Shown here piece after piece: positions 1-12,283 of a stretch of DNA of 64,000 bases (position 1 is its first letter; each line of letters starts with the position of its first letter). The notes beneath the pieces are model-generated. The model saw only the letters and a program-made list of their open reading frames with translations. It was not told where the DNA came from and did not search any database. Position numbers and translations under genes: made by a program. The stretch comes from Acanthochlamys bracteata (Eukaryota > Streptophyta > Magnoliopsida > Pandanales > Velloziaceae): assembly GCA_019914995.1 (NCBI GenBank), contig CM034134.1, forward strand, positions 6,208,463 through 6,272,462. The letters are read 5' to 3'.

Positions 1-520
1 TTTCAGAAAGCAACTGCTGGTTTGAAGTAGTAAACATCATGAAGCACAGCAACAAATCTGCAGTATGCACTTCCATTACAATTTCATGCATAAGTAACTT
101 ACAGAGGTGAATGCAATCTATTATGATGCATGAGAAGATCTAGTTTCAGCAAAGCATTTTCTGCATTTCCAGATTTCTTCCATAGTAAGAAATGCATATA
201 AGTGATAGTTATGCTTACCTAAGCAGAAAACTCATATTCCAAACAGACTTACCTGAGCTTTCCTCTATGCCAATTTGATTTTAATTACAGAAAACAGCCA
301 TCAAGGTCTTCTTACATGCAGTTAGTATGTAACATTCTCTCCAGAAACTGACTCCATTGCACACTTGGATGTTGTTCTTGCTGCCAGAATTCTTAAGGCA
401 TCCAAATTTCCATAGCCATCATCTCAGAAATCTGTCTTTCCAAACAGCTCCATCGGGAACTCCAGTCCTAAACAAAACAAGAAAAAGAAACTGCAATTGA
501 GTTCAAATGCTACTAAGAAA
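1..520. other. Unassigned non-coding stretch
   Basis: No reading frame, RNA gene or terminal repeat is visible. The bases from about 523 onward (TTGGGTTGCCTCCCAAGTAG) resemble the non-coding stretch that follows integrase in Athila-type gypsy elements, so this part may also be element-derived. Confidence 0.4.
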
Positions 521-581
521 ATTGTTGGGTTGCCTCCCAAGTAGCGCAAGTTTAACGTCTTCAGCCAGACGGAAGTATTTT

Positions 582-860
582 CTAGAGATAAATGGGTTCT
601 AACAACTTAAAAGTTGCTTCATCATTTATATAGAAAGTAGTTTCTAGATATGGTTCCAAACGATGCCCATTAACTTTAAATTTGATTCCAGATTGTAGAT
701 CCTTAATTTTGACATCTCCATGAAACTTCAGCAACCTCTTAAGGTCCGGTCCATAACATCTAGATTTATGATTTTTGGGAAAAAGCTTCAATCTTGAATT
801 ATATAACAAGACCTTTTGCCCACATTCGAAAGATTTTCTTAATAATGCCTTATCATGCAA
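582..860 (-). pseudogene. gypsy integrase C-terminal fragment
   Basis: A 92-residue frame carries KVLLYNSRLKLFPKNHKSR, then HGDVKIKDLQSGIKFKVNGH and RLEPYL. This is the SH3-like C-terminal region of Athila-type integrases. It follows the core fragments at the right spacing. A similar piece in the opposite orientation lies at 9560-9711, from a different element. Confidence 0.8.
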
Positions 861-1114
861 TGCTTTGATTCTATCTTATAAATCTTAGCATTCTCATATG
901 CTTCATTTCTAATTTCTTCTAGCTCACTCAATTGCACTTTTCTAACTTTTCCAGCTTTTTGAAGATCAAAGTTGAGTTTCTTAATGGCCCAATAAAAGCT
1001 TTATGTTCTAACTCAATAGAGAGGTGACAAGCTTTTTCATATACCAAACGATAAGAGACATTCCTATAGGAATTTTGTAAGCTATCCGGTACGTCCACAA
1101 AACATCATTAAGTT

Positions 1115-1770
1115 TCAAAGCCCAGTCTTTTCTATTCGATTGTATAGTCTTTTCCAAGATACGCTTAATCTCCCTTTTTGACACTTGTACTGGGCCACTA
1201 GTTTGAGGTTTGACAAGGTGTAGCCACTTTTATGAATTATATTATATTTCTTCATCAAAGCTTCAAATGGCTTATTACGAAAAATGAGATCCACCATCAC
1301 TAACTATAGCTCTAGGTTTACCAAGATGTGAAGAGATAAAGTCTTTCAAAAATTTCAGCACTACCTTATGGCCATTAAATCTACAAGCTGTAGCTTCAAT
1401 CCATTTGGAAAAATAGTCAATTGAGCTAAGATATAGAGATAGGCAAAAGAAATAGGAGAAGGTCCCATGAAATCTATACTCCAAACATCAAACAATTCAA
1501 TCACTATAATAAAGTAAGAGGGATGTGATTCCTAAAACAATATTTTCCCATTCTTTGACACCTATTACAAGATTTACAAAACTTATAAGCATCTTTAAAC
1601 AAATTTGGCCAAAAGAAACCACTCTGTGATACTTTTAGTGCAGTTTCCTTAGCTCCAAAAATGTCCTCCACATTCATAAGAATGACAAGGTTTGAAGATA
1701 CGTAGAAACTCACTCTCTGGGACGCATCTCCTAATAATTTGATCAGCACAATGTTTGAGGAACATCCCAA
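1115..1770 (-). pseudogene. gypsy integrase zinc-binding and core fragments
   Basis: 1770-1504 has SGFFWPNLFKDAYKFCKSCN with CKSCNRCQRMGK, the second half of the HHCC zinc-binding module. 1484-1275 has DYFSKWIEATA, around the first core acidic residue, and GKPRAIVSDGGSHF, around the second. 1300-1115 has [17 protein letters not shown], the start of the last core segment. The active-site pieces sit in different frames, so no working enzyme is made. The order fits a minus-strand gypsy element with RNase H immediately upstream. Confidence 0.8.
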
Positions 1771-1895
1771 AAGTATTAGTTAGAATCAGCTTGCAACTTT
1801 TTCTACTCTTGTATAGAGTTGTCCTTAGGGAACATATTGGTGACCAGATAATTTACTATATCAGCATACTAAGGTACAGCTTCAATAGCGAATAA

Positions 1896-2401
1896 CTACT
1901 CATCAGAAAAACTCTCAAATAAAGTCATATGCATGACTAAGTTATTGTCTTCATAGGATAATCGAGACAAATGGTTAGGTACTACATTTTTTGCTCCTTT
2001 CTTATCTCTGATCTCTAGATCAAACTCTTGCAACAATAGAATCCACCTGATTAATTTAGGCTTAGCATTTTTCTTACTCATCAGGTATTGCTACATGATC
2101 TGAGAAAATAATTACTTGAGCCAATCAAGTACGATCTAAACTTCTCTAAAGTAAATACTATAGCACGAAACTCTTTTTCAGTAGTGCAATAATTTACTTC
2201 AGCTTCATTAAGTGTGCGGCTTGCATAATATATAGCATGCAGACAAATATTCACTATCAATGTGGGCAAATTTTTTGCATAAGAAGTTGCATATGTTAAG
2301 AGGAAGAAATTTTCTTCTCTATTGATCATTGTTAGTGGGTGCATGGGAGGAAACCATCCAAGCTGATCTACTACAACTACTACTAAGAAGCTGACGCACA
2401 T
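1896..2401 (-). pseudogene. gypsy RNase H fragment
   Basis: Two adjoining minus-strand frames hold the RNase H region of a gypsy polyprotein. 2401-2081 carries [20 protein letters not shown] and [10 protein letters not shown]. 2081-1896 carries [20 protein letters not shown] followed by NHLSRL, the usual end of the domain. The first frame loses similarity upstream of [11 protein letters not shown], so the RT part and the first acidic residue are absent. In life this domain removes the RNA template from the RNA-DNA hybrid. A frame change separates the halves. Confidence 0.8.
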
Positions 2402-2529
2402 AGCGAGCTACAAGACAATTGCAGCTGATTCACTACTGACTATTACCGAGCTATGCTTGAAGATGTTCTTATACATTAAGCTAGCAAATAATTTTCTAAA
2501 TATTTTGCCATAATCACAAAGGGATAGAT

Positions 2530-3960
2530 TTTTGGAAGTCCCAAGTATTTTGATGATAACACATATTTGAGAATTATTGCTAAGCTTAGGACATGTCAAC
2601 ATTGAATTTGAGTAAGCATATGGAGCTGGATAGGACTGCATGCAGATTTTGGCTCAGTGTTGAAATCTTATTGAGATACCAACTTTACACGTGCATAACT
2701 TTCACCTCAAAGAACCAAAAAGAGATTTTTTTATTTCTGTTGAAAGATGGTATGAAGAGGAGTAAAAAAAAAGAAAAAGAGGATGAAATTTGATTAGGTA
2801 TCAAAGACAGAAAAATTCTTTGAAGATTACTAATAACCTAGACATCACCTGAAGATAGCAAATTGGAAGTGCAATATTTTCTCTTCTCATATTGAAGAGG
2901 AAATCCTGAATAGTAATTCTATTTAAAGAAATCATATTGTTTAGTAGAAAAAATCTGCCACAAAATTCGAATGACAGAGCAGCAGAAACCAATGGGCATG
3001 TAAACCATTGGATGAATTTGCAACCTCAAATCAGATGCATTAATTTCAAATTTTAGGAGCCTTTTGCATCTGATTTGACTGTCATCAATTGAAAGAAATT
3101 AGAGAAAATTTCAGAGATAAAGTTACAACTGGTAGAACACATCAAGTAGCCGTTTGCATTAGATTTGACTATTGCATTGCTTCTAGCCTTTTCATCCTTA
3201 TTCAATCCAAGAAGTCATCATCCAGAGATCAAGAGATATATGGCAATATAATTTAGTGAAGGAAAAACAGCAAGACATATAATTTTCACGGAGCACTTAA
3301 ATGAGTCATCATTTTGCTACCCTACAAGGAGAACAACATCAACCGAGAGCCTTCCTTGAGCTAGTTCATCTTATTTCTATTGTGTGAAATTCCTTGACCT
3401 TTCTTGTTGAGTGATTACACATCATTGTTAGGGAGATCACTTGAGCTAAACCCCATGAAATACTTGTAACCTTATGAGAAAGTTGTAGAAAAGCTTGCAA
3501 TTTTGGATTGGCTAGCCTATGGTGTAGGTTAGCGATTTGTGCTAGGCCTTTTGTGAAGGCGTGCACAGTTGTATCCGGAAGGACTTTGCAAAGTGTAGAA
3601 GACTGGTGTGAGTCCTTACGAGGCTCAACTTATGAAGTTTGAACTTCACTTCAGCTTGACCCTTGACTGAATTAAGTCTCGAAAGTTTGAAAAGAACTTT
3701 TGCGTTGTCCTAGAGAATTACATTACCAAGGTGTTCTTGCAAGTGAGTTAAGTTTTTTACTTTGTAATCTCTTGACTCTTTTGAAGTGATAGACCTATTA
3801 TCAATGCCTCCAACATTCTGATGGTTTCTGCATTCTTGGACAGTAACGCTTACACGTGTTCTAGTTCTTCTCATTCGTACTTCTCTTGCAATGATTAGTT
3901 GCACATATACTAGCTAGAAACTCTAAAGCTTCATGCATACTCACGTTAGTATTTATCAAA
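2530..3960 (+). repeat. Degenerate LTR-like sequence, plus orientation
   Basis: The start (TTTTGGAAGTCCCAAG, then TTTTGATGATAACA) copies the beginning of the well-defined Sirevirus LTRs at 31776, 40621 and 60321. It is preceded by a purine tract, CAAAGGGATAGATT, that could be the polypurine tract of a 3' LTR. The middle part has the same general layout as those LTRs but is too diverged to align by eye, and I could not find the terminal CA. The right boundary is a guess. No coding frame is supported. Confidence 0.45.
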
Positions 3961-4699
3961 AGAAAATTTTGCATACCATTCCATTTCAATAACACGGATG
4001 GATTGCAACCAATTTCATAATGATTGAACTGATTTTGTCAACTACCTTCGCATCAAATATGCAGAATTTTTAAGTTTTATTTATCATAAATCTACCAAAT
4101 TAATGTTCATCAAACATCATCTAGTAAGTATTAAATTTAATTAGCCTATCCATAATAGATTCGCTTGCCACAAATCAATTATAATAATATATCTTCCATA
4201 AAAAAATACGATATTCAAAATCCAATATTCAGAATATTATAAGACATAACATATCATAAAAACAAACTGATAAGTGACAAAGTTTCAACAAGAATTTCAA
4301 TGTAAATTTCAACAATGAGTTTCATTTGTATTAAAAGTTAAAAACATCAAAATCTTGGTAATCATCAAAATCATTATATTGAACTACTTACCTTCACCAT
4401 TAAAGAATTTCTGTAATAAGAACTTACCTCTTTGATACCCAAATTTCTTTGGGTCCTAGAGCTTTGGTGATTTTGGGAGTTTATTTTGGAATACACAATT
4501 TTCTATTTATGCCTTTGTTTTATTTTTTTATTTTTTTTAATTTGGAATGATATGTCACATATTCATCTTCACTATAATTGTTGCTCTTGCATCGGAGGAG
4601 GTGGATAGATTACCTCGCAAAATAATAGTTTGTTTAATAGTAAAGCAGCAAGCATTTCTGCTAAAGAAATTTTCACTTACCTATTTTGAAAGATGGTGA

Positions 4700-6148
4700 C
4701 TCATAGGAATCTCATTTTCCCTTACTTATTTTCTTTACTTTTATACAGCACGAGCTTACCTTGCAACCCATTCTACCACAATAAAAACAACTACTAGATT
4801 GTTTTAGTATACGAAGGCACTTCAATTTTTTCGCAAAATAGTTATTACTGCTGTGACGCCCATGGCTATTACTTTTTTTACTGAAATGAGATCTCCTACC
4901 CTAAATGTAGCATCAAGTTTGTATTTACCTCTTATATGAATTTGGCTAATGGAGCATATAAGTCATTGCTCTTGGATGACAAGATTTTAATCTCATTTGT
5001 CTGAAAAACATAGTCAGAAACATGCTTATCATTCACAACAACCATTTTCACAAGTTCCGCACCCACTTTTTCATGAATATCATTCCAATGAGCATTCTTG
5101 ACTTTCAAACATTCATTTATATCATGAAATTTGTCATTTTCAACTTTCAAAATCATTGATTAACATACAAATTGTCAGTCACTGCATGCATAGTTCTATC
5201 CAAGGCAATATAATATGATATTTCATACAATTATATGAAACTCTTTCAATTTCGCAAGTTTACCATGCAAAATTTCATATACATTGATTGGTTTGATCTT
5301 GGCAGGATCCTTTTTACCAAATTTCTTCTCAAGTATTAAATTCATTTCTTTACACGCAGGATTCATTTAATTTCTTCTCAATTTCGTCTCAAGGGATCTT
5401 GGCAGGATCCTTTTTACCAAATTGATCACTCATATTTATTATCATGCATATATTTTTTCAGGGTTTTATATATGCCTTTAAGAGCTTTAAATTTATCAAA
5501 TAATTCAGTAAAGGTCATAGCTAAGCTTCCTATAAATTTTCAAGAGTATAATTACTTACCTTACTAGAAAAGTCATTTCTTGCCAATAGATAAAGGTTTG
5601 TAGCTTCCGGTTGCTCACCTTTGGATTCACTTTTAATTGATGTTGCATCCCTGTCGATTTCACTCTTTTCAGTTTTGCTTTAAACACATTATGACACGTC
5701 TTCGTATTTTCTCTTCGAGTTCACTTTGTTTCAATGATGTGTGTATATTGAGTGTTGTCGTCATTGCTTGTTGATGTGTTTCAATACATTTCTTCCAACT
5801 TGCACCATATTCATCTAACAGCAGAATAAGAATAAATATGAGTAAATTCTTGAGTTTTCAAAACACAATGTACTAAATTCAATAGTATAATTATTAAAGA
5901 AATGAAGTTGTTATTGTCATTGTAGTATTCGGAAGAATGCTTAGAGATTAGAAGTGGTTCTTCATTAACCATCTTCTATAGTTGATAGTCTTTTGCTCAT
6001 AGAAAAATGGGCCTTTTGGTTTTCCAATGTTTATAGTTCTTATTAAGCAATGGGGGACAATCGCACGATCTCCCCTCTTTCATAATAAGAGTTGAGTTTG
6101 CAATAGGATCTTCTCCTTAAGGTGGTTAAATCTTCTATTTAGAGGCTT
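4700..6148 (-). pseudogene. Sirevirus-like copia gag remnant
   Basis: Downstream of a minus-strand primer-binding site, the reverse strand at about 6095-6005 reads EGRSCDCPPLLNKNYKHWKT, matching the gag start of Sirevirus-type copia elements. The frame at 5156-4932 is a charged stretch like the coiled-coil part of the long Sirevirus gag. Around 4800-4760 the reverse strand reads CFYCGRMGCKV, a decayed second zinc knuckle. No pol sequence follows, so the element is cut off within gag. Each piece alone is weak; their order relative to the primer site makes the call. Confidence 0.55.
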
Positions 6149-6160
6149 GCTCTGATACCA
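6149..6160 (-). other. Primer-binding site of the minus-strand copia remnant
   Basis: The reverse complement reads TGGTATCAGAGC, complementary to the 3' end of initiator tRNA-Met and typical of plant copia elements. It lies two bases from the LTR edge at 6163. Confidence 0.85.
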
Positions 6161-6162
6161 AT

Positions 6163-8434
6163 TGTTAGACAAATCTGCACAATCAACTCAAGATGGGAGG
6201 GGTAATTGAGTTGATATAAAAAAATTCGGTTATAAAACTTTCTACAAATAGCAGCAATGTAGTCGCTACATCTTTCCGGTTTCCTGCAATGAAGACTGTT
6301 AGAATTTCTAATACAAGTTAAAACAAGTAGAAGGACTATAAACTTTCATAAACGCAAGCACACAAAAGTGTACATGGTTCAGTAAACCTCTTTGCCTACA
6401 TCTGCAATCACTCTTCGTGAAAAGTGAAAGTCCACTAATCTTTTCAAGTAGCTACAATACCAACCCAATGTGCTAGGCCAAGCACCATTGCGTCAACTGG
6501 TTCTCTCCTCGAGAAGAACCAACGCAACCACCTAGACTTCATCAAGTCTCTTCGATTGCACAATAGTAGCTCTCTTTAAAAAATTAGTGACAACCACATG
6601 GCTTAGCCAAGCCTTTCTGCAGTGCAACACACACTTATAAAATTTTGAATCTGAAAGTTACAACCTCATATGCTAAGCATAGGATCAATATCGTAGTGAG
6701 AGTTAAAACCCAATTGAAGCAAGCTGAGCAGATCAAAAGAAGGAAGTTTAGAATATGTCTCTCAGTTGGCTTGCGGTTGACTTTTGGCGAGTGGAAGTGT
6801 TATTTCCAGTTTCTTCTTTTTAGGCTTTGGTAATCACTCTTTTCTATTTTTCAGCCACTCATTATTGTTTCACTCTTTTCTAATTTCCAACCACTATTTT
6901 TGTTTTTCTTTTGCTTCTTCTTATATATTTTCTCATCTCTGCAGATCCGAAGCTTTTTGAAGCTCCCGTTGGTGTCCCATCTCTAGATCTCCCATGAGTG
7001 AAATGCTTACTGTTTTTGTGAAATAACTTGGTAAGTCTTCAACTAGCCCATCTTTTAGTATTTAATTCTTCTTTAGCTCTGCTGTGATGTGATCTTGTTG
7101 TATTAAATGCAGCAGCTAGATACTTCAAATTTTCTTCTTGTCCGTGCTTTCTTTTTGCCTGCTGGTGAAATTCATTCTTCTTGATATGGTCTTCCCCAGC
7201 TTGATGATGAATCAGATTAGACAGCTGAGATGAAACAATATCAAATTTGAAATTTTCTTCTTGAATACTTTGATTGGCTTCAAGGATTTTACTTAGTGTT
7301 TCAGAGCTCGATGTTGGCTTTGGGTTACTTTATTCTTCAATTTTTTGTATTATATAATTATTGTCTTCCTTCAATATATGTTGGAAAATGGGCATGATCA
7401 TGGCTTTCAAGCCTTGATATGATAAACTTTGACATACAATGGGTGATGGCTTGATTCTTCTTCTTACAAATCATCAGAATTCTATGAAGTCTTCTTACTC
7501 TTGTTAGCTTAATGGAGCTTTATTGCATGATGTACTGACTCATTAAAGCTCGAACTTGTGATTTAATATTGTAGCAAGATAGTGGATAATTTATATGTTA
7601 CCAGCTTGTAATGTCATCAGTGAATTTTCCTTGAATGAATTCAAAATATGAAAGTTTGAATGCTGAGCAGATTTCTCAGTGAAACATGGTTCTATTAGGT
7701 TGTAATGTGCATACGATCTACTTTGATGTGAATTTGATCAACTCTAGATGTATACTTGTTGTTGGTATGATGGTCAGTGATTCTCCAAAATTTTGCTTCA
7801 AATTAATGACGAATTCTTGATCAAGTTTCATCTGAAAAATGATTCCAATATTGTTTGGATTTTGCAGCTCACAATTTGTTGAAATTTCTTCCATCCTTTT
7901 CACAATTTTCTAAGTTTGTGTTAATCGTGATTTGATGAGCTATTAGATCAATCTTGTTGTGTGCATGTTGCTCTAACTCTGCTGAGAATTTTAGAGCAAG
8001 ATAGAATTAATATCGTGCTTGATCTCTCACTTACAGATGTATGTTGAGAACGATAGCTCAAGTTGGCTATTTGATCCATGCAGTTGTAAAACAGTAGGTA
8101 GATAGCTAGCTGCTTCCAATCGGTTTCCTCTGTTTCGCCAATTGTTGATGCTGTGTTTCTATGCTCGGTTGAATCTGCTCGCTCTGTTTTCATATTTAGT
8201 CAATTCGGAGACTTATGCCAGATGAAGAGTGTCTCGTATATATAGATGGTTATTATGATGCGGCTATCTATTTGTGAAACTTTTGTCCTTGAGATTTAGA
8301 ACATAGATAGCTAATATTCTTCTACTATGTATATAATGAATCTTACTAGTGCAAATATGCATAACTTGGTTCAAACCATCAGTTCACATAATTCACAAAC
8401 TATAATTCTTATTTTTTGTTATCATCAAACTCAA
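6163..8434 (-). repeat. 5' LTR of the minus-strand copia remnant
   Basis: The edge next to the primer-binding site is TGTTAGACAAATC on the plus strand, and the reverse strand just inside carries ACTCAATTACCCCTCCCATC, as at the 3' end of the Sirevirus LTRs elsewhere in this window. The far edge is placed near 8434, where the reverse strand reads TTTGATGATAACA, the signature near the LTR start. That gives an unusually long LTR of about 2.27 kb, which may contain an undetected insertion. Frames within it are not supported as genes. Beyond 8434 a gypsy sequence begins. No TSD was found. Confidence 0.5.
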
Positions 8435-9210
8435 CCTTGGGGGTTCTAATTTGTTGTTTTAAGGAAAAATATAAGGATGATTTGGAAGCTGCATTAATTT
8501 TGGATGTGGGAGACAATAATAAATCCAATGACATGGTTGCTGCCCTATATGTGTTAAAGTCAGTTCCACCTAATTATGGAGCTTCATTTGAACCGTTAGA
8601 GATGAATAAGATAACGACATACCATCTACTATGTGCCTCCAAAATTAGAACTCAAACCATGCCAAAATATCTAAACTATGCATTTTTAGGTGATAATGAA
8701 AGCTTCCCAGTTTTTATATCTTCAGATCTTACAGTTACGAAAGATAAGAATTTAATTCGAATCTAAAAGAGCATAGGTAGCAATAGGTTGGAAAATAGTT
8801 AACATAAAAGGTATTAATCCTGTGATATACATGCATAGAATTTTGATGGAGGATGATGCCAAGCCCACATGTGAAACCCCCAAAGAAGATTAAACCCTAA
8901 CATGAAAGAAGTAGTTGGAGCTGAAGTTTCAAATTGCTTGATGCAGGTATAACTTATTTAATTTCTAATAGTAAATGAGTTATTTAGTCATATACGACTA
9001 GTGCCTAAGAAGTCTAGTGTAGCAGTAATTAAAAGTGAGATAGTGAGTTGATCCCTTCATGAACAACTACTGGGTGGCATATTGGTATTGATTATAAAAG
9101 CTAAATTTTGCAACGAGAAACGACCACTTTGCTTTACCTTTCATTGATCAAATGGTTGAAGGTTTAGTTGGCAACTCACATTATTGTTTTCTATATGGGT
9201 TTTTAGCTAT
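8416..9210 (+). pseudogene. gypsy reverse transcriptase N-terminal remnant
   Basis: The 116-residue frame ends with LNYAFLGDNESFPVFISSDL, which precedes RT in Athila-type polyproteins. In broken frames further on I read ILMEDDAKP, GIDYKS near 9090, LIDQMVEGLVG near 9150 and HYCFLYGF near 9185. These correspond to the RT segments around the R-V-C-x-D-Y and F-x-D-G-Y-S-G-Y motifs. Several in-frame stops and missing pieces make it non-functional. Confidence 0.75.
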
Positions 9211-10280
9211 TCTATATCATGCACAAACCTTAGGGCAGTAGAGATTAGCAATAGAAAATTAAGAATATTTTAAAAAAATTGTTAACACTAAATTAAAAGA
9301 TTGGATAATAAAACTTAATGATGCATTATGAGCTTACTGGATAGCATAAAAACACTACAGAGATGATTCCATATCTCATTGTTTTCGAAAAAGCATGCCA
9401 TTAATCTATAGAACTTGGAACATAATGCATATTGGGCTATCAAGAAGCTAACATAAAGGATGAAGGTAAACAAAAAAAGTTACAACTTAACGAGTTATAT
9501 CCTGACATGTTAATTCAATGATAGTTTATCCCATGTATGAAAGTGTTATCGTTTTACTTACATTTGAAATTCTGTTTGAAAAACTAAAATCAAAATGGTA
9601 TAGGCCTTATGAAATAGTCGAAAATTTTTCATATGAAGCTGTAGAAGTCAAGGATATCAAATCTGGAGCACAATTTAAGGTCAATGGACATCGTTTGAAG
9701 CCATACTTGTAGCCACCTTTGCAACAAACTAAACCAACTCTACAACTGCGTAACCCACTTTCATTTAACAAACTCCTCGTCTGGGCTGAAGACATTAAAC
9801 TTAGAGCTTTTTGGAAGACAACCCAATACTTTTCTTTTTTATTAGGATTTGAATTTCAGTTAGATTTGATTTTTTGTTTTTTGTTTTTTTGTTTTTGTTT
9901 AGGACTTGCCTCTGGATGGAATATGACTGCATTGGAGACGAGTGTAGGTAGTTGTTCCTAAAACAATCATGTTGAGCTTTGGACTTACTGGTGCTATTCA
10001 TTTCTATGTAGCCTTCAAAGATCTTCAACTCAATCTAACCTTCTCAACGACACAATTTCTTCAAGGAAGTATATATCACATAGATGGATCAATTATTAAC
10101 AAGCAAATCATGGTGCTGAATTATTTTAATATCAATGAGAAACTGGCTAATGTTTATGATATACCGGAGAGTCTCATCTAGCGTAGAGGAGGCAACTTAT
10201 GCTGCATGCCTTCATAGGCACCCACCAAAAAAATTAAGAAAGAAAGATAGATAGATAGAACCTTAGACAATTTGTAATTG
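8435..10280 (+). mobile_element. Athila-like Ty3/gypsy fragment, internally deleted
   Basis: In plus orientation, a region before and within reverse transcriptase (8440-9200) is joined to the last part of integrase (about 9280-9711). RNase H and most of the integrase core are missing. After integrase comes about 550 bp without clear genes, including a GATA-rich stretch near 10240, up to the CACTA element at 10282. This element is separate from the minus-strand Athila-like fragment at 523-2401. Confidence 0.75.
9280..9711 (+). pseudogene. gypsy integrase 3' fragment
   Basis: Broken frames give KDWIIKLNDAL, then GKACHLPL-like and WAIKKLT-like segments (9370-9450), matching the conserved end of the Athila integrase core. 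The frame from 9518 carries FEKLKSKWYRPYEIVENFSY followed by KVNGHRLKPYL, the C-terminal domain. The fragment abuts RT remnants, so the intervening RNase H and core have been deleted. Confidence 0.75.
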
Positions 10281-11029
10281 TCACTACAAAAAAAAAAAAA
10301 AAATCAATAGCGACCAAACGAAACGAGTAGCTATTAAATAATAATAGTGACCAAAACATTTAACTAGTAGCTAATGAAAAGTGATAGCAACCAGAGATAA
10401 TCGACGATCGCTATTGCTTTAAGCAATAGCGACAAGGGTTTAGTTGGTCGTTGGTGACCAAGCAACATCTACCAACAACGACATGTCGCTATTGCTCAAA
10501 AGCAATTAGGACCGAATTTTATATCTGGCTATTATTGCTTAAAAGCAAAAGCGACCAGTGATCATGCTAGTGTTAATTGAGTTGCAATAGCGACCAGAAC
10601 CTTTTTTGGTCTCTATTATTATAAAAAAATAATAATAGAAAGTTAATGAATAAAATTTTTTTATCAAAACATAAAATTGGGTGTGATTTATATTTTTCAT
10701 ATATCATAATGACAAAATTTTAGATGATTTAGATGATGTTTTGTACTCAATCACAATAAATAATTGATGGACGTACACGATTCAACAATTTATTAGTATA
10801 AATTGGAGCAATAGCTTATATTCAAAATTGATATAAGTTTGTGTGAACAATAATATTACAGTATATAATATATTCAAAGGTTTAGATCTTTATTTTATTT
10901 TTGCAATTGTGTGAATTGAATAAATGAGCTTGTAACAATCGGATGAGTTAGTTTATAAATATGATACCTATACTCTTTCATTATATTACTTACTCAAACA
11001 ATCCAAATTTTATATTTCTAATAGGTTAT

Positions 11030-12230
11030 CTAAACCATTGGTTTGAACTCAGAGAACACGATATATTGATTCGCTCTCATGCTCCGGTAGTGTTGAAGGA
11101 TGGATATGGTTAGAGAAGAACAGATTAGGAGTCGTTGAAGCGATACAAGCATGCCTAGCGGTATTTTATTAATATATTAAAAAAATCATTCCTATATAAG
11201 TTTTTACTAGCTAACTTTATATTTTATTTTTATAAATGAAAAGTTTGAAATAGACTTTGCAAGTCCAGTTTGGAGACGTTACTTGCATAACGTAGGGGAA
11301 GATTCATACAAGAGATAGAAATAGGCACACAAACATTATAAGTCAATGGAACGTGGCTAGAATGGCAGGGCTAATCCACCGAGGGATTTTTATTAAGGTA
11401 GACTATCTAATTGGGTTAGCCTATGCAATATGTTCGATAGTCCTGAATTTATGTTGAGTGTAATTTGTACGATCTTTATAAAATTAGGTTCTTATAATTG
11501 ATTAACTTACAAATTATTTTTATAGGAGGTGTCAAGAAGGACAAAAGAGTCTCGAAGTAGGCAACTCAATTAGTATTGTGGAGGTAGTAAACTATTGCGA
11601 GCACTTCTCATCGTAATGTAAGTATGTCTTACATTTAGATATTTATGTCTATAATAGTTGTTTGTATTCATGTTAAAAATGTATACAAAGTGAGGGGCTA
11701 TTAGGAAGATATAAGATGGCGTATACAAAAGTGAATGGTTAATGGAGTTCAGAAGGAACACAGAGTAACTACGTAAGTAAAATTTTAAAAGTCATTTACA
11801 ACTACTTGTACTCTACTAACTCACGTTATAATAATCTTATAAATTATAGGAAAAGATGTCTCAAATGCTCGAAGAATCATCACAAACTGAGCATCCGATG
11901 ACGTAAGAGGAAGTAATGCAAAATATATTAGGAAGCATCTCTAGATATTGCCGTGGTCAGGGACCTGGACCTAAACTACTGCGTAAAGACGATAGCTCAT
12001 CTAAAGTTAGCAAGCTTGAGCAACAATTGGAGAGAGAGAAACAAGAAGAGAGGGATTAACCGACAGAGTTAACCCTCTTCAGCAACAATTAGAATTGTAA
12101 GACAAGCAGTACAATGATCAATTAGAATTGCAACAAAAGCAATACAATGATCTTATGGAAATGTTGAAGTCTATACAAAGTATACAATCAAGCCACGGTT
12201 CTGTAGGTCACATTTTATTTTCTTAACAAA
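11030..12230 (+). pseudogene. CACTA second-ORF (Ptta/En/Spm-type) remnant
   Basis: Exon-like pieces are scattered over this stretch. About 11530-11600 reads SRRTKESRSRQL, like the conserved basic segment of the family. About 11880-12050 reads EEVMQNILGSISRYCRGQGP, then PKLLRKDDSSSKVSKLEQQL. About 12070-12190 is a glutamine-rich coiled-coil segment (LQQQLEL, DKQYNDQLELQQKQYNDLME). The spacing between pieces suggests introns. Plant CACTA ORF2 proteins have this layout of conserved core followed by coiled coil. Stops are present and no continuous frame remains. Confidence 0.6.
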
Positions 12231-12283
12231 TTTTGAAAATTTTTTATTACATACTGAATTTTATTATATTTCTTTTATAGTAC

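Larger units (their letters stand above)
523..2401 (-). mobile_element. Athila-like Ty3/gypsy fragment (RNase H to integrase end)
   Basis: Reading leftward on the minus strand, the pieces follow the gypsy pol order: RNase H (2401-1896), integrase zinc-binding region (1770-1504), integrase core (1484-1115) and integrase C-terminal region (860-582). Reverse transcriptase and gag are missing. The right side stops near 2400, just before a plus-strand LTR-like sequence at about 2530. No LTR of its own could be delimited. Wording such as [19 protein letters not shown] and KVNGHRLEPYL is typical of the chromodomain-less Athila branch. Frameshifts and stops separate every domain, so the copy is dead. 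Confidence 0.8.

Noticed and set aside
3366-3566. 66-codon minus frame as a gene
   Set aside because: It lies antisense in an LTR-like sequence without any domain.
10230-10260. GATA repeat as a microsatellite feature
   Set aside because: Only a few units; too short to list separately.
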